NCBI RefSeq assembly: GCF_020382885.2 | Contig: NC_058498.1 | Span: forward strand, 22,969,001 to 23,033,000 | Length of the DNA stretch: 64,000 nucleotides | Source: Scatophagus argus | Lineage: Eukaryota; Chordata; Actinopteri; Scatophagidae | Reading direction: 5' to 3' | Shown: positions 11,900 to 22,899 of the stretch, one piece after another | Position numbering within the stretch: the first letter of the stretch is position 1 | Layout of the letters: each line of letters starts with the position of its first letter | Made by a program: the position numbers and the translations under genes | Notes under the pieces: model-generated | The model's database searches: none | What the model saw: only the letters and a program-made list of their open reading frames with translations | Told to the model about the DNA's origin: nothing

Positions 11900-13588
11900 T
11901 CACTCCCTGGCTGAGGAGTTCTGGCCAAACAGGCCACGATACAGTTCGCTGCGTGCGTCGTCACTCATTGAGCTGTGGTCAATAGGAGCCATAAAATTGA
12001 CAAGCTTACTGTGGATGTGGAATCTGACTTTACGCCCCTTGCTGGCTTTGGTATCCACCTTCTTCTTGATCTTGCTGCGCAGCTTCTGGATAGCCAGCCA
12101 CTGCCTGCCCATAGCCACCTGGTCATTGGGGTCCGCTGCACTGGTCTTGCGCTCAATCAGCTCTCTGAGTAGCTGATGGTAGAAATCATCATCATCAAAT
12201 ATATCCTCATCCAGATCCTTTAGATGCGTGTTTGCTTTCAGCTGTCGTTCCGCCTCTTCTCCCTCTGGAAAGACGGTCTCAGAGACAAGAGTGGGAGCTT
12301 CTTTTTTCCCCAGGATCGTGTACTCTGAGCGTCGGGTCTGGGTGCGACGCACCAGCCTCTCATTGTCCATCAACACCTGCTCCACTTGGGTCAATATGTT
12401 TCTTTCGAACGCCCCAAAACCCTTACAGCTTTTGCCCATAGTCAGTCTGGTTTTGTCATGCCATTTCTGCAATGTGGCATTACGGTAAGGTGTGAAAGCA
12501 GCAAATCGTTTGGCCATGAAGTCAGGGTACTCTGCCATCTCCAGTTTTCGTTTAGGTGCTCCACCTTCCTGCAAAGACACCTGCTCATCCTCATTCTCGT
12601 CACTGTTTATCTCTTCATCTTCATCTTTTGTTCCCGCCTTCCCCAAAGCGATGGTCCTTGTTTCTGCGTTCTGGTAGAGTAGCTGATCGTGCAGCTCCAG
12701 TAAGGATCTTTGAAGAGCTTTCAAAGCTTTGTGGGTGTTCTTCAGCTCTCCCGCAAGCTTGGCTCCACCCCTCCTCTTGAACTCTGGGAAAGTCTGCGGT
12801 TGGGGAAGCTGGTTGGCGGTCACCAGAGCTTTCTGGATTTTGATCCGACCCTCGAGCAGTTGGTCCCACAGGGCCAGCTGGTTCTTCACAGCCTTCCCTT
12901 TCTCGACCTCCTCGTCTACTTTTTCTTGGGAAAATGTGCGGAGAGTTCCCTCGCCCTCGCCATCTTCATTATCATCTTCCATCTCTTCATCATCAGAACC
13001 GTCATCTTCATCGCTGCTTTCAGTGTCCTCGCCACTATCATCATCTTCACTCACTCCCAGGTCATCCATGCCATCGGTCAGTTTATATAAGTCCACTCCC
13101 TGAGGAAAGGTCATGTCAGCACCATTTGTCTTAGATGCTAGTTGTGCATCGCTGCCCACCTCCTCCTCATCTTCTAAATAACTTTCATCATCGCCACCAT
13201 CTGCCTCTTCGCTCCCAACAGAATCCTCTTCTTCATCTTCTTCTAGCTCTATGCAGCCCTCCTCCTCCTCTTCGTCGTCGTCGTCGTCATCATCATCATC
13301 ATCATCATCACCGTCCTCCTCATCAGCAGACCCCTCAATATCAATGAGCAGCTGTTTACGAGAGACTGCCTTCCCCACGTACCTTCTGTCCGTCTCTGAC
13401 AGCAAGGACGTGTTGTGCGTCCGCAAAGCGCTGGGTCCGACCCCATCTTCGTCGTCGTCATCGTCCTCGTTGAATCCTTCTATCACTTTGGCTTTGGTGG
13501 TCTCGTCATCATCGTCATCCTCTGGATCAGCAAATTTAGGCAACGGATTTAACAAATCCTCGAGCTCCCGAGAAAACGAGCCTGCCAT
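11900..13588 (-). CDS. aatf: AATF/Che-1 (apoptosis-antagonizing transcription factor), single exon
   Basis: One uninterrupted reading frame of 562 codons, close to the 560 of human AATF, which is encoded by about a dozen exons. Human-like blocks include VEKGKAVKNQLALWDQLLEG, PKRKLEMAEYPDFMAKRFAA, FGAFERNILTQVEQVLM and HLKDLDEDIFDDDDFYHQLL. The TRAUB domain follows at about residues 470-555, ending FMAPIDHSSMSDDARSELYR. Long aspartate/glutamate runs fill residues 20-210, as in the family. AATF is a nucleolar/nuclear protein: part of the ANN complex (AATF-NGDN-NOL10) in small-subunit ribosome production, and an RNA polymerase II and p53 pathway cofactor. It lies head-to-head with magoh. The oddity is the complete lack of introns in a full-length gene, which suggests a functional retrocopy or loss of introns in the lineage. 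The family identity is certain; whether it is the only aatf in the genome cannot be told here. Confidence 0.96.
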   Translation of the reverse strand: MAGSFSRELEDLLNPLPKFADPEDDDDDETTKAKVIEGFNEDDDDDEDGVGPSALRTHNTSLLSETDRRYVGKAVSRKQLLIDIEGSADEEDGDDDDDDDDDDDDEEEEEGCIELEEDEEEDSVGSEEADGGDDESYLEDEEEVGSDAQLASKTNGADMTFPQGVDLYKLTDGMDDLGVSEDDDSGEDTESSDEDDGSDDEEMEDDNEDGEGEGTLRTFSQEKVDEEVEKGKAVKNQLALWDQLLEGRIKIQKALVTANQLPQPQTFPEFKRRGGAKLAGELKNTHKALKALQRSLLELHDQLLYQNAETRTIALGKAGTKDEDEEINSDENEDEQVSLQEGGAPKRKLEMAEYPDFMAKRFAAFTPYRNATLQKWHDKTRLTMGKSCKGFGAFERNILTQVEQVLMDNERLVRRTQTRRSEYTILGKKEAPTLVSETVFPEGEEAERQLKANTHLKDLDEDIFDDDDFYHQLLRELIERKTSAADPNDQVAMGRQWLAIQKLRSKIKKKVDTKASKGRKVRFHIHSKLVNFMAPIDHSSMSDDARSELYRGLFGQNSSARE

Positions 13589-14296
13589 GGGTAAACGTTT
13601 ACAACAACCACACGTGTGCCCTCAGAACCAAGATCGTTCCTTGTTGCCGTAAGTGATGACGTTGGAAACATGCGACGATTCTGAACAACATTGGCAATAC
13701 ATCCCTGGTTAACGTCTGTCAGGCATAGCCTTGTCTCTGACTGCGTGTGAATCCAGTCAAACCAAATCCTAAAGAAGAAGAAGAAGAAGATGAACTTTAC
13801 TGATCCCACAGTGGGGAAATTCACTTGTCATGGCAGCTCACAAGAACAGAATATAGTGCAAAAAGCAAAAAGTGTGCAAATAATAAATTAACAATTTACA
13901 AGTAAATTCTGTACAACACGCAGCTACAAGTCAGCATAGGGGAGAAATGAGCAAGTAACTATTCGGTTAAAGAAACAGTAGCATTTCAAGAACAACAATA
14001 ACGGTGAAGGGCGAATAAGAAAATCAAACCAAATGAATGCATTTAGAACTTTCAAAATAAACGAATCCATGCATAAAAACTCAGAGTTTAGGAGGTCGGA
14101 CAAGCGGCTTGTGATCGGAGGGTTATGCACTGTACAGTACGAAGTTACCTGAAAGACAAGCTGCGGGGCACAAAAACATGAAACCCAAGTAACTCTCTGC
14201 GCTTGCGCACACTAGTGGCGAGGCTCCAGGTCGCTCTTGTTAACTGAGTTTTGTTACGCAGAGTAAACCAGAAAGAGTACTTTCTGGAGAGTAAAG
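13589..14296. promoter_or_regulatory. aatf/magoh divergent promoter region
   Basis: These 708 bases separate the divergent aatf and magoh start codons. Next to aatf there is an E-box CACGTG (about 13611-13616) and a CRE-like TGACGTT (about 13657-13663). Next to magoh the sequence turns CpG-rich from about 14160. The middle holds a LINE-like tail remnant. Promoter activity is inferred from position and composition only. Confidence 0.45.
13785..13870 (-). repeat. LINE-type 3' tail remnant
   Basis: A GAA run is followed by CTTTACTGATCCCACAGTGG and AAATTCACTTGTCATGGCAG. The form 'tttattgatcccc..ggggaaattcacttgt' is a common end of fish non-LTR elements. A related fragment in the other direction is at 24355-24390. 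Only the tail is seen, so the family is not assigned. Confidence 0.45.
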
Positions 14297-15844
14297 ATGT
14301 CAACAAGTGACTTCTATCTGAGATATTATGTTGGCCACAAAGGGAAGTTTGGACATGAGTTCTTGGAATTTGAATTCAGACCTGACGGTAAGTCACTTTG
14401 GCGGTAATACGGACGTGTTAGCTTTCCTGCGTTTGAGCTAACATCGCTAGCATCCCGGCAGTAGCTAGGCCGCAGCGGACTCAAAACGGGTTGCTAGCGC
14501 CAAATTCTCTTTTTTTTGTTCCACTGTAGTATAAATGAGAACAGTTAAAGTTTTAACAGAGATTATACCACAGTATATCTTTAATAAAATGCATTCGTTC
14601 AAATAATATTATTTGAGTGTTACAGCGCCATGTGGCCTCGCCAAATGGTAACAAACTCGAAGCGATCAGTCGTTCCACACTTAAAATTAAACATTTTCTT
14701 GCAGGTAAACTGAGATATGCAAACAACAGCAACTACAAGAATGACGTCATGATCAGGAAAGAGGTAAATTGTGATTAAAAAATACTTAGCTGTTGAAATA
14801 GCTGTGAGATTGAGATGCTTTGTTAAATGGAACCGGTGACCTGAGGACAATATTGCTGATTAAATTTCAGGATATCAATAGTATGATCAGTTCTGGGGCT
14901 TTGCTGTAAGTACTAACACCAGCTAACACTGTTGGTGTTAGTACTAACCTGCAGTACTGCTTGTAAACTAGATGTCGGTGTTTTTGATCAGCTCAAGGCA
15001 CTTCAAGGCGCTTGAGAGTGTTGGTCAAGGAAGTAGAGAGATGTATTCTCAGACAACACAGTTCATCCTATGAAAACCACATTTTGATATTAAGACATCT
15101 GAAAATGTACCAATGCTCTGATTATATCTGTTATATGGCACAGCTCTAGAGTTGTACAAAGTTTAACCTGGTTCATCTGTCTCCTGTGTACCAATCAGGC
15201 ATATGTACACAAAAGTGTGATGGAAGAACTGAAGAGGATCATTGATGACAGTGAGATCACGAAGGAAGACGATGCTCTGTGGCCGCCTCCTGATAGGGTT
15301 GGCAGACAGGTTTGGGACTCAGACTCTGATTTTTTTTTTTTTCCTCACATTTTCACATGCTTTAACAGCTGTGCGCACGTTATGATTTAATGTCTGAGCA
15401 CTGATGTTTTTTCCATTGTTGATGACCTGGAGACTGTCTGGTCACAGGTTTTGTTGTAAACATTAACACCGCTGTAAATCAGCTTGGCTTCGATGAATTT
15501 GACCAAGAAAATTTTTGTATCCTAAGAATAATTTAGAATAATTTTCTTGTTTTTGTCTAAATTTTCACAGGAACTGGAGATCGTCATTGGGGATGAGCAC
15601 ATTTCTTTTACAACCTCCAAAATTGGCTCCTTGATTGACGTCAACCAGTCAAAGTAAGTACTTTATCTGAAAGTTGGGAAGGCAAACAATGTATAATTGT
15701 CACTGACAGAAGTGCATGACTTACAAAATGGCACTGTGTTTCAGGGATCCTGAAGGCCTTCGCGTGTTCTACTACCTGGTGCAAGATCTGAAATGTCTTG
15801 TGTTCAGTCTCATCGGTCTACACTTCAAGATCAAGCCCATCTAA
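14297..15844 (+). CDS. magoh: MAGOH, exon junction complex core protein
   Basis: Five exons: 14297-14387, 14705-14763, 15199-15309, 15571-15653 and 15745-15844. They total 444 nt and give 147 residues. From [20 protein letters not shown] to [14 protein letters not shown], the sequence appears identical or nearly so to human MAGOH. The only clear difference is the start (MSTSDF against MESDF). MAGOH binds RBM8A/Y14 and clamps EIF4A3 on spliced mRNA upstream of exon junctions, guiding export, localisation and nonsense-mediated decay. All junctions keep frame. The donor after exon 3 is GTTTGG, which is weak. The mago nashi family fold (beta sheet plus two helices) fills the whole protein. It could in principle be the MAGOHB paralogue, but its neighbours favour MAGOH. 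Confidence 0.97.
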
Positions 15845-15942
15845 AGGAGGATTTTTCTTGTTTTAATTGCTTTACCTAATGTTTCTGTTGTTGTACTACC
15901 GCATTTGTACATTTGCTTTTGGTGGAACTGTTTTTTATTTTA

Positions 15943-15948
15943 AATAAA
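15943..15948 (+). terminator. magoh: magoh polyadenylation signal
   Basis: AATAAA about 100 bases after the magoh stop, followed by a T-rich stretch. The short 3' UTR fits the gene. Signal type and position are seen directly; use of the site is inferred. Confidence 0.6.
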
Positions 15949-16799
15949 GTCTGAGGAAAAGTCGTTTGTCTACTTAACTCATAAAATTCATGACAGGTAA
16001 CCAAGGGTTAACTGTGTTCTGTATTATATTTCAGGATACTGAAATACCATTTTCAGTCAAATAGTAATTTTTTAAAGGGAAGATGTTTACATTACACAAA
16101 TTTTTAGGAAAATGAAGCACATGCAAATTAAATTAAGTTTATTTGAAATACATTCAACCACACGAACAAGCCTGCAAATGAATTATTAGGTTATTACAAT
16201 GACAAACAAATGCTGTATGAAACTACCATTATGATAAGGCACAGAATCTGGCTTCATATTCTAATCTGTATTGCAGAAAAGTTTATGTCAGAAAAGGCTG
16301 CCTGCATAACTGAATCTTGGCTGTCACTATTGCATAACCCTACAATAAACGGGGCTAACACTTACCATTAGCTACAGCACACTTCTGTTAGACTCGACAT
16401 GGCTTTAAAATTAAGTGACAAACTTAAAGATTGGTCTCTTGGAACACCACTGCACTGAATCACTTTAACTTGAAAGCCAACCATTTTCTCCAGAATCTGA
16501 TGTTAAGTGTAGTTTTCATTTTACAATAAATGCTGTGACATGTATCCAAAGTCTCACTGACAAGATCACTTGTTTTATGCCTACAGTAATATCCAACTGG
16601 TCCAGACAATATATTTTAAGTCCAAACCCACATTCCTAAACACTTAATTCTATAAATATTTCAAAACTTAATTACAGGTTTTATTTTGAGGTGAAATATA
16701 CTATTCATATCATTTTCTGCACGTTTGCCCATAGAAGTTAATCACCACTTTGGGAGGTGAGAGTGATGATCACACTCACCTTCACTGTTCAGTAGAATT

Positions 16800-16805
16800 T
16801 TTATT
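16800..16805 (-). terminator. cpt2: Possible cpt2 polyadenylation signal
   Basis: Plus-strand TTTATT reads AATAAA on the minus strand, 48 bases beyond the cpt2 stop. It would give a very short 3' UTR, so a more distant signal may be used instead. Confidence 0.4.
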
Positions 16806-16852
16806 ATTATTTTTTTTTCCTTTTCTTTGGTGAGATCAAACACACTTGTTTA

Positions 16853-19800
16853 TTAGCTGATTGACTTTCCTTCCAGGACAGTGAAAATGTCTTCTAAAGA
16901 CTTGTGAACACACTGCAGGAATTCATGGACGTTGCGAGCTGGGTAGCTGGAGACATTGCAGCCGATCCAGTCGTCATGGACACCATAGCCAACGCCGAAC
17001 CCATCAGGCACCACCGGGGCAAATCCACCAAGGCTCACCGCTGGACTTGTGAGGGTACTGGTAGAGAGGATGTTGTGGTTGATGGCAGCGTATGCTGGGT
17101 CTGTGTACAGGCTGTCCAGAGCCTGACCCTTGGAAGCGGCCAGGTATCGCAGAGCAAACAGGTGACGGTCAAAACCTTGGCCTTGTGAGAGGAACAGAAA
17201 AAGTGATTAGTACAGCAGAACACAGGCTGAGTGTGTGTGTGTGTGCGCATGTTTTGAGACCCGTTTTGTCTGAAATCATTCTGTTCTTTAGTTAATTACA
17301 GAGTTTGTGAAAGTTAATTTTAATCTTGCAAACATGTCAGTAATTATCTTTGTATATTATTAAGTTAAATTGTTATATTCATGAAGTTATTAAATGATAA
17401 CTTATACAAACAAGATAAAAATATAAAGCAGGGCTATATGGGCCCCCTATTCCCAACTACTAAATGTAGTGTAATGTGACAAATCTTTACATAAAATCAA
17501 AAGAAAAGCATTGTATTATTGGAGTTTTAGCAAAAAGAAATATACAAGCTTTTCTGTTCCATCCTTATCTTTAAATGTTCAAGTTAGGTATCAGGTATCA
17601 GTCCAATCATTGCACATTTACACTCAATATTGGAACAATTAAATATTCATGCGATACAATAACTTCAGTAGTAATTTGTAGAAGAGTTACAATAAGGGAA
17701 TTGTGGTCCAGCTGGAGCGCATCTCCAGTGTATGTCTCAAATAATTGGCTCAGAGTTGAATCATTAACATTGACTGCAGCCTCTGCCATCAGATAATGCA
17801 GTGGACATGGCATTTCAGCACCATGATGAGTCTAGACATTCTCTCCTGTTATTAGACTACCAAAGCAGATATCCCCTTCTGGGATATCTTATGACAATGA
17901 CAAGACATAAAAGAAATAAATACAGGGCATGTTTTTCAGAAACATGCCACAAATATATATCTGCAGAACAGTATTTTGAATATTTCATAGTGTCATCAAT
18001 TGAAATCTTTTAATGCATGTAGGAATGTCTTATACACACCCATAGCCGCTTCCTTGGTGAGCTGACCATGGTACTTTGAACATTCATTGAGCATGGCCTT
18101 TAGTTGCTCCACGCTGTGTTTGTCTGGCTGGCAAACGAAGGCATGTGAACATCTTTTTGTGTGTATGGTGGCTGGCCGAATGGTTTCTGTGCGGCCATGC
18201 TTGAATGCCGCAGTGCTACAAGACTCATATGTGGCTGCCGTCTGTCCATACTGTCTCAGGAAGCCCATCTGAAAAGCCAGCTGGGCAATAGCATCTGGAC
18301 TCAACTTGTTCTTCTTTAACAGTTCTTTCCCACCTTTCCTGAACTCCATGGCATCAATGGTGAGCTTGGAGACAGCTGAATCAAAGTTCTGTTTGGCCTT
18401 TTTAATGCCACTCTCCAGCTCGCGGTCCAGCTTGAACTGCAGCCTGCGCACAGCAGAGGCTGAATCCACAGCTGCAGCAGCAGATCCTGGGTGAACCAGC
18501 GGCTGCTCTGTTGTGTCTTTGAAGATCTCATTCTGAAAGCGAAGCACAGCTACGCCGTCACCCCAGGAGTGTTCAAAATTAATTGCCCCCTGTCCATCTT
18601 TTGTCAGAATGATGCTGAAGGATTTGTCATACCACCGGTTGCAGCCATCGCCGTGCAGCATGTTATGAGAGATGTGAATATGGTCCCTCATGCTTTCATC
18701 ATCCAGACAGAGACAGAAAAGGGCGCTGTCAACTATCCGTAAATCCTCTGCGTTTCCAGCGGCTATCAGCTTGTCCCTCAGGCCGGCCCACACGTCCCTG
18801 TTCTCACTGGTCAGGACCCCGAGGGGAAAGGCAGGCGCTGGTGTCGGATCGGACAAAATGTACTTCAAGTGGGACTGGATCTCTGCAGGCTTTACCAAAT
18901 TCCCATCCCTGTCCATAATGTCAAACACATACATGTTGCCTTTCCTCATAACCAAGAGATGCCGTCCTTTCTCATCAGTGAAGAGTTCATCTCGGCCACG
19001 CTTGGGAATCCGAGTTGAGTTGAAGAGGCGAAAGTACTGGGACATGTCCAGGGGGTAAGCATTCACCATGTAAGCTCCATACCAAGACAGTGAAGATGGA
19101 ACCCAGCGGATGAAATTTTTGAAGCTGTCTGTGTCACTCTTTGCCGGGTTGAGGTGGAAAACCTCAGGCTCCAGTAGTCCAGCTCGCAGTGTTTTCATGA
19201 AACGCACAGCTGAACACACTATGTTGGTTGCTCGCACCAGCTGGTCATTGTATCCCGTCTTAGGATCAGGATTGAAGGACATGAAGGGATTGTAGTTCAG
19301 CACCACAGAGTCGCGTGCAGAAAGATACATGTCAAACCATGGCCCTGAAAGAAAAGAAGTTATTCAGACAGATTCATTTGAGATGCTTCAATTCTGGTAG
19401 GTAATTGACAGAATGGCAAATTCACCTGAGATGTAGCTTGTGTGCTTATTGTTTTTGTCCTGCGTTATCAGTTCCTCATGCAGCTGTGTCCCCACACCCT
19501 TCTGGAAATCCTGTGCAATTTTCTCTGTTGTTCTAAGGATATACAATAAAGAGTATTGAAGGTAAGTTTGGAATAGTTAGTACTGATCAGTAAGTATCAA
19601 ATAATGAAAATAGAAGGGTTATTTCCTTGTGAAAACTTACCTAAACTGTTCATCATCCAACAGAGGCCTCTGGGCAGCTAAGTACCTCCTGATGGTATCT
19701 TCCAGTTTTGGTATGGGTAGCCTAAACAATTAAAAGAGTAATCAAGAAGATCATTTTGGTTCTGGAGAGTCCAATAGATGCTAGATGACAGTAGACGTCA

Positions 19801-20207
19801 GGGACCCCTAGTGGTCATCAATCTAAAATCAGCTGTGAACTTTCACCCACATTCATCTAAAAGCTTGACCGGTCACCTTCTTTAACTCACAACCTTTTGC
19901 TACATCCGCCTGACATTTCCTCGGTAATTTAGATTCATATTAATCCATTGTTACGTTTAATTCAAATCATATGTTCACGTAAAATAGAAAAAAGTGCTTG
20001 ATCAATTTCAACTTTAGCTCTTTACCTGGGTAAACTCTTCTGGTAGTGCATCGATGGTACAACACTTTGGTGCAAATACTCGCCGGAACACCCATTCTTG
20101 CTGCTGTAGTTTCGCTTGTCGATGCCCAAAGCAGCAGTTCTTAAATGAATAAGGTTTCCAGGTTTCCTCAGGGACGCAACGCAATGCGCTGAGAGCAGAC
20201 TGGCCAT
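16853..20207 (-). CDS. cpt2: Carnitine O-palmitoyltransferase 2, mitochondrial
   Basis: Five exons on the minus strand: 20026-20207, 19641-19721, 19426-19532, 18040-19344 and 16853-17181. They total 2004 nt and give 667 residues (human 658). The very large fourth exon is typical of CPT2. The enzyme sits on the matrix side of the inner mitochondrial membrane and moves long-chain acyl groups from carnitine back to CoA, feeding beta-oxidation. The N-terminus ([17 protein letters not shown]) looks like a mitochondrial import signal. The choline/carnitine acyltransferase motif [14 protein letters not shown] carries the catalytic histidine at about residue 382. The carnitine-site block [19 protein letters not shown] is in the last exon. 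The start is the ATG at 20207, which opens the targeting sequence. The gene lies tail-to-tail with magoh and head-to-head with scp2. All junctions are in frame; nothing is broken. Confidence 0.97.
17231..17247 (+). repeat. Short GT microsatellite
   Basis: About eight GT units ending in GCGC, in the cpt2 last intron close to the acceptor of exon 5. Confidence 0.7.
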
Positions 20208-22899
20208 GGTGTGGGCAAGCGAACTGAATGCCTACTGAAGTTTTCTAAACGTAAAGCTCTCCGCTTCGAGCTGCTGGAAGAAATGCAGAATCTAAAGAGA
20301 TATCCGCGTCACAGCCGTGGCTCGAGGTAATAAATACGATGGCTACCTAACGTTAGCAACTAGCATTAGCTAACAAATTACCTTGAATGCACAGTTTGTG
20401 GCCAAAACAGAACGACATTTGGAGCGCATGAAGGAAGATGTCTACCGCTAATATAAAATATATCCAAGAGTTGTAGCAAAAACAAACACTTATGAACTAA
20501 ATTGACATCAGGAAGTTCACCGGGCAAAACCTGTCACGTGACATGAATGACTTCTTCTGTCGTTAACCAATCAAGTGTAAGTGTTCATGTCACAGCGGAG
20601 ATGTAGACGGCAAAATGATTCTAGTACATCATTGCAGTATTTTCATGTTTATTGTGAATCAAAAAAATATGTTGGCATGAACACAGACTTTAACAGTAAA
20701 GCATGCATCCCTTTTTCTAACATAAGAAGGTTCTGCTCCAATATTAAAACAAATTAAATCAAAATAAGATAATGAAAAATAAAAGCAAATAAACACATTA
20801 AAATAAAAAAATGAACTAAAATCACAACTTCAGCCTAACAATTACAACCAACCAGGCTGCTATATCTGCCAATATTATCTTACGCGCAAGGTATTGATAT
20901 TGGTGTTTTTGATGATGGGCAATATGAAATTTCAGTATAGAAATACCAAAAATGTATTTAAGGTCATTTATATACAGTATTGTCGTAACATAAGTTCTTT
21001 ACCAGACAGCACAAGTTTGTTTTTTAACAGTAAAATGTCCCAGTACATGTCTCATTACAGTGGCAAACTCAAATCGTCTGAGGTCAGGGACAAAATCTAC
21101 CATAGAGGCCTTCTTGAGTCCACTAGTGTCATATATGTCTTACAATTCAGCATGTCTGTTATCAGTTTTAAGCATTCATTCTCCAAACTAGAGTCTAACA
21201 TCAGTGTAGCACATTATCATCAGTGTATGGTCTGCATGTATGTATCATTTATCTTTACATGTGTAAACACCGGAAACTTTTCCCTGTGCACTGTAAACGG
21301 TACCTAACTGAATCTGATTAAATCATAATTCAGTAGAAGTAAAATATTTCTCCACAGATACAGTGTCTCAGTTGAGTTTCTTTTCATGTAATAATCATAT
21401 ACTTGCTTGAGTTCATGTAATATCCAATAGGCCATTCAATGCTAACACATGTGAAATCACAAACATGCAGACATGCAATGGCACATTATGATGGTCCACT
21501 TGCTGTGAACTATTCACTTCCAACATGTTATTGTGAGTTCTTTTGGCCAGCAGAGTGCAGTGTTTTCCTGATTAGTGACTGGTCCAGCCTTTCGCCTATC
21601 AAACATTGAGGTCTGAGCCAAAACCTCACACATCGACTACAGAAAAAAAGACCAGACAGGATCTGGTAACAGAACAGCATCGGTTGGCTTCCCGCTTGGC
21701 AAACGGTGGGCTTGTCATTTGCGATGGGCCAGTTGAGGGCTTGGCCTCGAGCCCTCCCCCATGCACCAGCCTCCCTGTTCTGAGGGTGATAGTTCACTGC
21801 TTCCATTAGACTGATGAGATTTTCTGATGTTTGCCTCCACGCAAGCTATGCACATTTATGAAGTGTCATTTGCTGACCTGCCCTCTTTGCATAGCCTTCA
21901 GAATACAGCCAACGGCATTCTGCACATTTAAATTCTCTTTTTTGTCTGATTACATGGTGCAGAACAATGCACCCATCACTGTATCTTCAAATTGTTTATC
22001 CAACTGACATTAAAAATGTATGGAGTGGCTAGATGCACATGTTGACGTGTGTCTATTTCTTTCTGTCAGTAACACATTCAATTCAAAGTTACACAAGCTG
22101 AGACCTTGAGACATGAAGCCTAGAGGATACCTTATTATCTTTGGCAGTCAGTCTGTGTGTTGCAGTACAAAAGTGCAGAAACAGGAATGAAAGACACAAC
22201 CCACTTGTAAAACCAAATCTGTGTTTTGCTCACAGCCAGAGAGAAGAGTACTGTATTTTGTGAAATACAAGATGTTTCCTGCATCATTTTACCTCGGGTA
22301 CAGTCAGTAATCCATTAGGAATTAACAGTAAACTTCAGGGCCCCATTACTATTATTCCGTGTTTATTTTACACTATAACTGCGTGGTAATGCGTTTTACA
22401 TGTAAGTGCAGGATTTGAAAACTTTACCTACCAAAAATGAAAGCACTTTGGTGTTGGTTTAAACTGTGATGGATTGCATAAATAAATACTGAAATATAAG
22501 AAATATTTAAATGTAATAAAGCAGTGGCTGCCAGGAAAAGGCAGGGAGCAATAGATTCAAAAATCTAATACACGGCAGCATGGCAGGCAGGACTAATGGC
22601 TGCGTGTGTGATGTACATAAAGTAATTCGTCGTGAGAGGGCTAAAACAACACAACCTTTTAAATAAACGGAGAATAATAATATAAGATAGCTGGAATAAT
22701 TTTCATGATGTTTTTGACGTAGGTTTAGGGCCGTTCACGTTTCACTCTCGTCTATCTGACATCGACGCGTTGAGTCTGAAGATCCGGGAAAATAGGAAGA
22801 AACGAGGAAGTGTAGTTAGCAAACAGCAGGCAAGACACTGCAGCATCCGTTTGTCCGATACATCTGAGGCATCGTTTGTTCACCTAACGTTGAGACAAA
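20208..22899. other. Divergent spacer between cpt2 and scp2
   Basis: The first 200 bases hold the cpt2 5' flank with GTTAGC and GCTAAC words at 20352-20374. The last 200 bases are CpG-richer and hold the scp2 5' flank. The middle is AT-rich. It contains an open frame of 137 codons at 20894-21307 that resembles nothing I know and looks like chance. No exons of a thiolase domain were seen here, although the long SCPx form of scp2 would need them upstream. Confidence 0.5.

Noticed and set aside
13251-13652. Plus-strand serine-rich open frame of 133 codons
   Set aside because: It is the complement of the acidic GAT/GAC/GAA codons of aatf. The serine runs are an artefact of reading those triplets backwards.
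19798-19815. CTCF-like word GACCCCTAGTGGTC in a cpt2 intron
   Set aside because: Fits the core at about 12 of 14 positions, but the mismatches fall in the important GGC part. Too weak to list as a site.
20894-21307. Plus-strand open frame of 137 codons between cpt2 and scp2
   Set aside because: Composition is that of AT-rich non-coding DNA, and there are no domain, signal or family motifs.
20208-22899. Possible thiolase exons of a long SCPx form
   Set aside because: No stretch translating to thiolase motifs was found on either strand.
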